DNA from: Lycorma delicatula
Taxonomy: Eukaryota; Arthropoda; Insecta; Hemiptera; Fulgoridae
DNA length: 64,000 nt
Direction: 5' to 3'
Assembly: GCF_047948215.1 (NCBI RefSeq)
Contig: NC_134457.1
Location: 89,676,898 to 89,740,897 of the forward strand
Made by a program: the position numbers and the translations under genes. Below, in pieces: positions 8,943-17,900 of the stretch (its first letter is position 1; each line of letters starts with the position of its first letter). Below the pieces are notes generated by a model. It had not been told where the DNA came from. It made no database searches and saw nothing but the letters and a program-made list of their open reading frames with translations.

Positions 8943-9973
8943 ATGAATAGGAAAATTGATGTTGCCGCTGACTGTGAAATATGTAGTCATATGTTTTTAA
9001 AACCATCAAAATGTTAAGCCAGTTGAAATTCATAGGCATGAAAGAAACGTCCGAAAATGGTGTGAAAGGTTTAGAAGTAACAGAATTAATGTGTATGATG
9101 AAGAACATTTGGGGAAGCCCTCAATAATCACTGAGGACTTGTTGATGAAACAGGTTGATGATGAAATCAAAAAACATCATCACTCAATGATTTCCGACGT
9201 GGCCCTTTTCTTTCCTGATATTTCAAGAGCTGTTAATGGTCACATTGTTCATGATCATTTAGGCTTCAGAAAGGTTTGTGCATGTTAGGTGCCGCACAAC
9301 GTAACAGAACGTCACAAAAAATCCGAATGGAATCTGCTTTGGAACTTTTGATGTGCTACACAGGAAAAGGTGATGAGTTCTTTAATCCAATTGTTACTGG
9401 TGATGAAATATGGATTTCATATCACACGCCAGAGAGAAAACGGGAGTAAAGTGAAAAGCGTCATCCTCAATCACCAACCAGACAAGCCACAGCCATTTGG
9501 ATACAAGCTGATGGCCACAGTCTTTTGGGAGCGGTTTGGTTGGCATACTGCTGATTGATTTCATGCCACATGGAACTACCATAAATGCAGAAGCCTACAA
9601 CGAAAGTGTACGTAAGTTACAGCGTGCCATTCAAAATCAGCGATGTGGGCAGCTAACCAATGGCATCGTTTTGCTACACGATAATGCATGCCCACATGTC
9701 GCAGGTCCAACACATGATTTACTGAGAACATTTGGATGGGAAATTTATGATCACTCACCATATAGTCCGGACTTAGCTCCTTCTGATTACCATTTGTTTG
9801 AGAAATTGAAATAATGTTTGAGTTGTAAGCAATTTGTGGGTGATGAACTTAAAAATGCTGTTAATCAGTGGCTAAATGAACTGGCAGCATAAGAATATGA
9901 TGAGGGTATATTGAAGCTGGTTTATCACTATGATAAATGTCTTAATTCATGTGGCAATTATATAGAGAAGTAG
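8943..9973 (+). pseudogene. Mariner transposase pseudogene (DD34D type)
   Basis: The transposase cuts and pastes the element at TA sites. Reading across frames, recognisable blocks in order are: the N-terminal AADCEIC-type helix-turn-helix region (8943-9050, with an internal deletion near 9030-9045); RKWCERFRSNR; GKPSIITEDLL; KVCA followed by an in-frame TAG at 9286-9288 where a Trp is expected; VTGDEIWISYHTPE with the first catalytic Asp; LLHDNACPHVA with the second; and SPYSPDLAPSDYHLFEKLK with the third Asp. Further stops lie at 9812-9814 and near 9890. The last block ends YDKCLNS...YIEK with a stop at 9971-9973. At least two frameshifts (around 9300-9320, and in 9445-9540) separate the blocks. 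The start is uncertain; I used the ATG at about 8943. Confidence 0.85.
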
Positions 9974-10045
9974 TATAAGGTATGTAGTTTAAGAGAAATA
10001 AAAAATAATTATAAAGTTTTCAGAATAAACTTTTTTACAATGAAA

Positions 10046-10073
10046 CGGTCTTTACTTTAGTGATAACCTCTCA
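10046..10073 (-). repeat. Mariner 3' terminal inverted repeat
   Basis: The reverse complement reads TGAGAGGTTATCACTAAAG and on to GACCG, matching the 5' terminus. It is followed by TA at 10074-10075. Confidence 0.85.
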
Positions 10074-10075
10074 TA

Positions 10076-11016
10076 TTATCTTGTTGAATTTTTTTAGAGT
10101 TAAATTTTCCTAAAATAAAAAATTGATTGTCTTCATAAATGCACGTGCTCAAACATTTCTAAGTGTAACATAATATATAATTTTCCACATCCATGTCTGG
10201 AACTACCTAATATATCTATTTTATTTCAAATCATAAAATTAAAAACATTTGACTATAGAGCAATGAATATATCTTTTGGCATAAGTAGTATCTTATTTCA
10301 TAGTGTCTACATGATTTTCATTTATGGACAAACAATATAATTTAAAAAAATAATTTTTGTTGATGGGATCTTGTAGTCTAAAACCTACCTGATGCCACTA
10401 ACTGTATGAGTTGCAGATATTTGAAATGTAGTGTAAAAGCATGTATGTGCTGTTTTTGTTAGGTATTTATCATTTTCCTCATAATTAAATTTGAATTCAT
10501 GTGAAAGCAATAGTTAATTTATTTATATATGGCTTTTTAACTTTCAAATGCTTTGCTTAATTTTAACAAAATGTGGAATGTATTAATTTTTGTTATACAT
10601 TAAAAGAGATTAATATTCATCAGTCTTCAAGCAACAATAATATTAATAATTTGGCTGTAAAGTTAGTAAAATTAATTAGCATATAATTAATACACATACA
10701 TAGCTTAATTTCCAGTCAATGGAAATCATATAATCGGTTGATTGCCTTATTTTTCATCTTCATGCCCATAACTGTGCTTTACTGCACAATAAATTGTGGT
10801 TCTTTTTTTGTATACAGGCAACCAGGACAACTGTGAAAATTTGTAATTATTTTTTGGGCAATTAGCTATTAATTAAAAACCAGAACTTTAAAATCAATTC
10901 ACTGTTAAAATATATATTTTTTTTTTATGTAAGTATTTAAAAAAGTAACCGTAATTCAATTTTTTAAGAAAACAAAAAATTTACTAATTTAATACCAGAC
11001 TGGAGAGACCACAGAA
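10076..11016. other. AT-rich non-coding stretch
   Basis: No gene is recognised. Apart from the direct repeat at 10485-10655 there are only A/T homopolymers and short degenerate runs. Confidence 0.6.
10485..10655 (+). repeat. Diverged direct repeat, copy 2
   Basis: It aligns with the first ~175 bases of the window in the same orientation. Long identical runs such as AAGCAATAGTTAATTTATTT are separated by substitutions. No coding capacity is seen. Confidence 0.6.
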
Positions 11017-11103
11017 AATAACAATAAATTGTAAAAATCAAACTTCTACAAACATTTGGTTTTTTATGTTAAAAACTTGTTTTATTACTCATAACCTTTT
11101 TTT
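11017..11103 (+). repeat. 87-bp inverted repeat, left arm
   Basis: The reverse complement of 11512-11598 matches this arm at 85 of 87 positions without gaps by my reading. The arm contains ACTTCTACAAACATTTGG and TTTTATTACTCATAACC. The arms are 408 bp apart, so the whole is a 582-bp MITE-like unit or a foldback. I could not identify a flanking target-site duplication. Confidence 0.8.
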
Positions 11104-11511
11104 ATCTTATATCAATGAAAACATTTTAAAAAGTAAAGGGTTGTATTATTTATAATTCATTTTTTAAAAACATGTTTTTGGAGTTATATCTAACATCAAT
11201 CTCTTTTTTAAAAATAATACTCAGGTTTAAAAAATAAAACCTGATAAAATGTAACTTTGTAAAGGTTTTGCATATAACTAAATACTTTATTATTACCAGA
11301 TTTCTTATTACTTAAAATCCCCTACAGAGCAGATTAATTTTATTTCATCATACTATTATCATCTCTTACTTCTAAAATTACCATATGTAATTTGTATTTA
11401 TAAAAATATGTTAATTTTAGTTTTTAAAAACTTTAAGTTTTTTATCATAATTGAGTTTCTGTAAGCAGTACCACAACCCAGACTTTATGTTACCAAGACT
11501 TTGGTTTATTA

Positions 11512-11598
11512 AAAAAAAGGTTATGAGTAATAAAACAAGTTTTTACCATAAAAAACCAAATGTTTGTAGAAGTTAGATTTTTACAATTTATTGTTATT
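11512..11598 (-). repeat. 87-bp inverted repeat, right arm
   Basis: This is the partner of 11017-11103, with two mismatches. A transcript through both arms would form a long hairpin, a possible source of small RNAs (inference). Confidence 0.8.
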
Positions 11599-12160
11599 CA
11601 TTTTTCAAAAATCTTTCACTCTCTCTTTTTTCTCTAGAGAGAATGTGATTAGTTCTATTTTATTTTTAAAACCTCTTCTCAAACATTTTTGGCAACCCTA
11701 CTGGATGAATATAAAAAATTTCTGTTTTTTTTTTAGAAAGATTGCATCTATCAAAAAATTATTATTACTATTTTAAAATTATTATACATCCAGTGTCATT
11801 CATAGAATTGAGATCAATTTGTTACTATACTTTATGAAAATAGCCTTTTAGTTGCTGCAGATTCACGTACATACACATAATCCTCTTTGTGAATTAGACA
11901 TGCTTTAGGTAAAAAATATTTAATAAAAGAAGCAATTATTGTAATTAAAATTTGCATAATAAATTATGTAAAATAACAAAATATAAAAAAAAATTCCCAC
12001 TAATACTGTTTTTGAAGTAAAATCTTAAGATGTTTAAGATGAGTAAAATTGACCAAATGTGTTGCACAAAATTGATAGAAAAATGTTTAAATTAGTTTAA
12101 GAAAAAGTAACATCAATTCAAGCTTTTTGGCTCAAAGAAATTTATAATGTAATTATATTT
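11599..12160. other. AT-rich non-coding stretch
   Basis: No gene, domain or clear repeat is seen. A short open frame overlapping the right arm of the inverted repeat is low-complexity Phe/Leu/Lys-rich sequence with no domain. Confidence 0.6.
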
Positions 12161-12162
12161 TT

Positions 12163-12471
12163 CAGGATTTCAGGCCCCAAGCAAATTGATATTTTTGAGG
12201 CCCCCCTCAAAAATGGTTTGTATGACAAACCAATTTTAAAATATACTGTCATTATAATCTATGCTATAAATATAAATGAAGCTTTTACATAATTGAAGAT
12301 AGCAATTACAATTATACAAAAGTTATAAAAGTAATACATAAAGTATTATAAATGTATTCTTTATTTTTTGTTAATTTTACTTTTATTTTTCAAAATTTTT
12401 TACTTCGAGGCCCCTGTCAAAGTGAGGGCCCAAGCAGCTGCTTGTTTTGCTTTATGGTAAATCCTGTACTG
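12163..12471. mobile_element. Possible short hAT-like non-autonomous element (MITE), degraded
   Basis: The left end reads CAGGATTTCAGGCCCC. The reverse complement of the right end reads CAGTACAGGATTTACC and leads into GGGCCC. Ends of the form CAG-x-x-x-GGATTTA next to GGCCCC are typical of a hAT group known in animals. Subterminal palindromes support this: TTTTTGAG/CTCAAAAA around 12192-12213 and the perfect CAAGCAGCTGCTTG at 12431-12444. The interior is AT-rich and non-coding. The left terminus seems to lack a few bases and I found no 8-bp target duplication, so the call is tentative. Confidence 0.4.
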
Positions 12472-13145
12472 TGGACTAGTTGGACTTTTTATATATTTTA
12501 CTAATTACCAGTTCCTACCATAGTATGAACTGGTTGCCATTTCATAAGATAGCAGTTTAATTTTTCCAGTTTCCTTCACTAAAGGAGACCTATAAAATAT
12601 AACTTTTATAGGAAGTAACATCTCTATTACTTGATGGGTATTTGAATCGAAAATTGTTTAATTATCCCCAAAATTATATTAAAAGTTGAAGATGACAATC
12701 CAGTACGTCAAAAATTAAGTTTTTTACATGAGTATGGTTTAACAAAATCATCATTTTTTAAATTTTTTAATTTAGAAATGTTTACTCTTCTGACACTTTC
12801 TTGTATATTGAAAGATTGAGAAAATAGTAAAATAAATAGTTAATTGCAGATTTACAAATATTGTTTTTTTCATATTGTATTGCTAAATCAGGAGCTGTTT
12901 GTAAAGCACAAAGATACTAATTCTTATAACAGGTACCAAACCAACAATGAAATATGTTAGTACCTTTTTTTTAATGGTATTGACGATAGGTATGTATAAT
13001 TTACAATAAATATTTAAGATTTAAAGAAAAATTCTTGTAAGACATAAGCTTATTTATCTTTGTTTTTAAAAAAATGAAAAATGTTCTCACTTTCTTTTGT
13101 AAAATTTATAGCAAAATATTTTCCAGTTGGGAGGATTTTTAATTT
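12472..13145. other. AT-rich spacer downstream of the zinc-finger exon
   Basis: No gene is recognised. The right edge carries the probable 3' UTR of the minus-strand zinc-finger exon. Confidence 0.6.
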
Positions 13146-13149
13146 GGTA

Positions 13150-13174
13150 TTTATTCTTGTGTATTGTGTTTATT
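13150..13174 (-). terminator. Candidate polyadenylation signals for the zinc-finger gene
   Basis: On the minus strand AATAAA occurs at 13174-13169 and again at 13155-13150, about 50 to 75 bases after the stop codon. Position and order fit a short 3' UTR. AATAAA is frequent in AT-rich DNA, so this is only suggestive. Confidence 0.4.
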
Positions 13175-13224
13175 GAAACATGTATGTATTTTTACACCAG
13201 CAAAAAGTTGTTGTAAAGCAACAT

Positions 13225-13998
13225 TTAAACATTATTACTTGCGATTTGTATTTTTAAATTGCTTTCCCAAATAAATGACTTTTGACAAAAGTTACAAATA
13301 TAATTCTTCTCCTTTGTATGAATATTAAGATGTTTTTTTAAATTGCTTTTGCGATTAAATGACTTTTGACAAAAGGTACAAACATAATTCTTCTCTTTTG
13401 TATGAATATTAAGATGTATTTTTAAATTGCTTTCCCAAATAAATGACTTTTGACAAAAGGTACAAATATAATTCTTCTCTTTTGTATGAATATTAAGATG
13501 TTGCTTTAAATTAGAAGGCCGATTAAAAACCTTATGGCAGAAATTGCAAACATAATTTTTCTCCTTGGTATGAATATTTAAATGTGATTTTAAAGCAGAA
13601 TTTTGTTTAAAAGTCTTCTGACAAAAGGTACAAACATAATTCATCTCTTCGTTATGCTTAATAAGTTGTGTTTTTAAATTATTTTCATGAATAAGAGACT
13701 TTTGACAAAAGTTAGAATTATTTTCTTTCTCTTTAGCATGAAAGTTAATGTCCCTCTTTAAAAAACATATACATCTGTATCTTTCATTGCAATATTCACA
13801 AACCAATTTCTTTCCTTTCTGCTGAGGTAACTCATTTTCACTACTTATATCCTTGACTAAACTATCTGTTCTTACATCGCCATTCGCACAATTACATTCA
13901 CTGGATTTTTGTTTTATAATTCCATCATATACCGAATTATTTACACATCTCTTACAATTCTTAGTACTTGCAGTGATGGTTAATTTATCAATAATAAC
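13225..13998 (-). CDS. C2H2 zinc-finger protein, terminal exon (partial)
   Basis: This is a likely nuclear DNA-binding protein. The frame is open from a 3' splice acceptor at 13999-14000 (minus strand ...TTTTAATTTTACAG before the exon, with a T-rich tract) to the stop at 13225, about 257 residues. There is no ATG in the exon and none back to the upstream stop at 14070, so the start must be on an upstream exon. Four complete fingers of the form C-x2-C-x12-H-x3-H occur at about residues 121-143, 149-171, 177-199 and 205-227, joined by HTKEKN linkers, a variant of the usual TGEKP. A degenerate finger (first Cys and first His lost) precedes them. A last finger starts YICNFCQKSFIWESNLKI but ends before its histidines. 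Fingers 3 and 5 are nearly identical. It could be a real gene or a truncated copy. Confidence 0.75.
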   Translation of the reverse strand, partial: VIIDKLTITASTKNCKRCVNNSVYDGIIKQKSSECNCANGDVRTDSLVKDISSENELPQQKGKKLVCEYCNERYRCICFLKRDINFHAKEKENNSNFCQKSLIHENNLKTQLIKHNEEMNYVCTFCQKTFKQNSALKSHLNIHTKEKNYVCNFCHKVFNRPSNLKQHLNIHTKEKNYICTFCQKSFIWESNLKIHLNIHTKEKNYVCTFCQKSFNRKSNLKKHLNIHTKEKNYICNFCQKSFIWESNLKIQIASNNV

Positions 13999-14030
13999 CT
14001 GTAAAATTAAAACAACAATTAAAAAGTAAT
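13999..14030 (-). other. Probable 3' splice site before the zinc-finger exon
   Basis: Read on the minus strand, a T-rich tract precedes TTTTACAG and then the exon. The exon frame continues to it without interruption and an in-frame stop follows upstream at 14068-14070. No upstream exon is identified. Confidence 0.55.
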
Positions 14031-14447
14031 TATGAATTAATGTAAAATTATTTCCATTACAATAACATTATTCTATTTTGTAAAAAGCCGCAAAATATGG
14101 ATAAAAAACTGAATATTTTAAACATATATTTAAAATAAACATCGTTTGGAATATTATTTAATGATTCACAAGTAAAGTTTAATGTAATAAAAAACTTTAC
14201 TTATCGTATTGCATATCTATACACATAGCTGAAACTTTACAGATTATCTGGGATAAAGGTATCCAAACCTAATGGCCTATATTTAGGAAATCAGTCCTAA
14301 TTTCTTAGTAGACTAAAATGATAGCATAAATCTCCAAGAATTGTTCAGTGTACTTTCAATAGTCAGTAGAATATGCATATGATGTGCAGACAAGCTGACT
14401 CCAATGTGATTGTAGTCCATCAAGATATTGATCCCACAAAAACCATT
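14031..14447. other. AT-rich spacer, possibly intron of the zinc-finger gene
   Basis: No coding signal is recognised. If the zinc-finger exon is spliced, this is intron. Confidence 0.5.
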
Positions 14448-14758
14448 CAGTGCATGCTTTGGTTAATGGAGTATCAATCATGTACACATGTTCAACAGTT
14501 TGTACAAATTGAATGGAATATCAATTCTTTTACGTCCAAGTTTAACATACTCCAAGGTATGACAAAGAGACAGAAATCATCAAAGGTTTCAGTTGTGATG
14601 AGACTATGGATCAAGTAAGCGACGCATTCACTGCCCGTCCCATTAACTTTATTAGGCGACCTGGTTATGGACTGCAAATATCTCTTTCTACTGTTCACAA
14701 CATTACCATAAGCACTCAGTTTGCAAGAATACAAGTTACAACTCTTATTTATAGTTAG
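14448..14758 (+). pseudogene. Relic of a DUF4817-type helix-turn-helix transposase N-terminus
   Basis: Two frames together resemble the N-terminal DNA-binding region found in many insect Tc1/mariner-like transposases annotated with DUF4817. The first block (14448 to about 14615) reads MLWLMEYQSCTHVQQF and then QIEWNINSFTSK. The second, in another frame (about 14605-14755), reads VSDAFTARPINFIRRP and then LQISLSTVHNI, a typical second helix-turn-helix. A stop at 14616-14618 and a frameshift lie between them, and no catalytic DDE part follows before the satellite begins. It is a truncated, dead fragment. The family name rests on pattern recognition only. Confidence 0.5.
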
Positions 14759-14937
14759 GTATCTTATTTAGTGGTGAGACAACTTTTCATACGTGCAGGA
14801 TAGTTAGACACTCTGTCAAATTTAATGTACTTAAAACCCCATACAGTAATCAAAAATGAAAGGGACACACCCATAGTCAATGTCTAGTTATGATGAAACA
14901 AAAATGGTGTAATCAGACTGATTATTTTCATGGAGCC
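14759..14937. other. Short spacer before the satellite array
   Basis: About 180 bp without a recognisable gene or repeat. It ends abruptly at the first satellite monomer and may be decayed remainder of the transposase relic. Confidence 0.5.
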
Positions 14938-17900
14938 AAGCTGCATGAAACCATTCAAATGATTGACTTCATATTATTCAAGTAGGCAAGTTTTAGAATA
15001 TTTAAAACAAATTGTTACAACCTAATGATATAAATAAGTTAATTAAATGAAAGAGTTGGGACTAGAAAGAGAATCTTGTAAAGGTGCATGAAACCATTCA
15101 AATGATTGAATTCATATTATTCAAGTAGGCAATTTTTAGAATATTTAAAACAAATTGTTACACGCTTAAGATATAAATGGGAAAATTAAATGAAAGCGTT
15201 GGGACTAGAAAGAGAATCTTGTAAAGCTACATGAAACCATTCAAATGATTGAATTCCTATTATTCAAGTAGGCAAGTTTTAGAATATTTAAAACAAATTC
15301 TTACAGGCTAATGATATAAATGGGTTAATTAAATGAAAGAGTTGGACTAGAAAGAGAATATTGTAAAGCTGCATGAAACCATTCAAATGATTGAATTCAT
15401 ATTATTCAAGTAGGCAAGTTTTAGAATATTTAAAACAAATTCTTACAGGCTAATGATATAAATAAGTTAATTAAATGAAAGTGTTGGGACTAGAAAGAGA
15501 ATCTTGTAAACCTGCATGAAACTATTCAAATGATTGAATTCATATTATTCAAGTAGGCAAGTTTTAGAATATTTAAAACAAATTGTTTCAGGCTAATGAT
15601 ATAAATAAGTTAATTAAATGAAAGACTTGGGACTAAAAAGAGACTCTTGTAAAGCTGCATGAAACCAGTCAAATGATTGAATTCATATTATTCAAGTAGG
15701 CAAGTTTTAGAATATTTAAAACAAATTGTTACAGGCTAATGATATAAATAAGTTAATTTAATGAAAGGGTTAGAACTAGAAAGAGAATCTTGTAAAGCTG
15801 CATGAAACGATTCAAATGATTGAATTCATATTATTCAAGTAGGCAAGTTTTAGAATATGTAAAACAAATTGTTACAGGCTAATTATATAAATGGGTTAAT
15901 TAAATGAAAGAGTTGGACTAGAAAGAGAATATTGTAAAGCTGCATGAAACCATTCAAATGATTGAATTCATATTATTCAAGTAGGCAAGTTTTAGAATAT
16001 GTAAAACAAATTGTTACAGGCTAATTATATAAATAAGTTAATTAAATGAAAGAGTTGGGACTAGAAAGAGAATCTTGTAAAGCTGCATGAAACCATTCAA
16101 ATGATTGAATTCATATTATTCAAGTAGGTAGGTTTTAGAATATTTAAAACAAATTGTTACACGCTTAAGATATAAATGGGAAAATTAAATGAAAGAGTTG
16201 GGACTAGAAAGAGAATCTTGTAAACCTGCATGAAACCATTCAAATGATTGAATTCCTATTATTCAAGTAGGCAAGTATTAGAATATTTAAACCAAATTGT
16301 TACAGGCTAATTATATAAATAAGTTAATTAAATGAAAGCGTTGGGACTAGAAAGAGAATCTTGTAAAGCTGCATGAAACCATTCAAATGATTGAATTCAT
16401 ATTATTCAAGTAGGCAAGTTTTAGAATATTTAAAACAAATTGTTACAGGCTAACGATATAAATGGGATAATTAAATGAAAGGGTTGGGACTAGAAAGAGA
16501 ATATTGTAAAGCTGCATGAAACCATTCAAATGATTGAATTCATATTATTCAAGTAGGCAAGTTTTAGAATATTTAAAACAAATTGTTACAGGCTAATGAT
16601 ATAAATAAGTTAATTAAATGAAAGGGTTGGGACTAGAAAGAGCATATTGTAAAGCTGCATGAAACCATTCAAATGATTGAATTCATATTATTCAAGTAGG
16701 CAAGTTTTAGAATATTTAAAACAAATTGTTACAGGCTAATGATATAAATAAGTTAATTAAATGAAAGAGTTGGGACTAGAAAGAGAATCTTGTAAAGCTG
16801 CATGAAACCATTCAAATGATTGAATTCATGTTATTCAAGTAGGTAATTTTTAGAATATTTAAAACAAATTGTTACACGCGTAAGATATAAATGGGAAAAT
16901 TAAATGAAAGAGTTGGGACTAGAAAGAGAATCTTGTAAAGCTGCATGAAACCATTCAAATGATTAAATTCCTATTATTCAAGTAGGCAAGTTTTAGAATA
17001 TTTAAAACAAATTCTTACAGGCTAATGATATAAATAGGTTTATTAAATGAAAGTGTTGGGACTAGAAAGAGAATATTGCAAAGCTGCATGAAATCATTCA
17101 AATGATTGTAACCATATTATTCAAGTAGGCAAGTTTTAGAATATTAAAAACAAATTCTTACAGGCTAATGATATAAATAAGTTAATTAAATGAAAGTGTT
17201 GGGACTAGAAAGAGAATCTTGTAAAGCTGCATGAAACCATTCAAATGATTGAATTCCTATTATTCAAGTAGGCAAGTTTTAGAATATTTAAAACAAATTC
17301 TTACAGGCTAATGATATAAATGGGTTAATTAAATGAAAGAGTTGGACTAGAAAGAGAATATTGTAAAGCTGCATGAAACCATTCAAATGATTGAATTCAT
17401 ATTATTCAAGTAGGCAAGTTTTAGAATATTTAAAACAAATTCTTACAGGCTAATGATATAAATAAGTTAATTAAATGAAAGTGTTGGGACTAGAAAGAGA
17501 ATCTTGTAAACCTGCATGAAACTATTCAAATGATTGAATTCATATTATTCAAGTAGGCAAGTTTTAGAATATTTAAAACAAATTCTTACAGGCTAATGAT
17601 ATAAATGGGTTAATTAAATGAAAGAGTTGGACTAGAAAGAGAATATTGTAAAGCTGCATGAAACCATTCAAATGATTGAATTCATATTATTCAAGTAGGC
17701 AAGTTTTAGAATATTTAAAACAAATTCTTACAGGCTAATGATATAAATAAGTTAATTAAATGAAAGTGTTGGGACTAGAAAGAGAATCTTGTAAACCTGC
17801 ATGAAACTATTCAAATGATTGAATTCATATTATTCAAGTAGGCAAGTTTTAGAATATGTAAAACAAATTGTTACAGGCTAATTATATAAATGGGTTAATT

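Larger units (their letters stand above)
8783..10073 (+). mobile_element. Mariner-family DNA transposon, decayed copy (1,291 bp)
   Basis: Terminal inverted repeats of about 28 bp lie at 8783-8809 and 10046-10073. They share CTAAAGTAAAGACCG exactly and differ by a few substitutions and one indel near the outer ends. TA dinucleotides flank both ends (8781-8782 and 10074-10075), the mariner/Tc1 target site. The length is normal for mariner. The transposase inside has nonsense and frameshift changes, so this copy cannot encode its own enzyme. Confidence 0.9.

Noticed and set aside
11591..11776. 61-residue Phe-rich open frame
   Set aside because: It overlaps the inverted-repeat arm in AT-rich DNA and has no domain or start context.
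14492..14734. 80-residue minus-strand open frame
   Set aside because: It is antisense to the transposase relic, which explains the sequence better.
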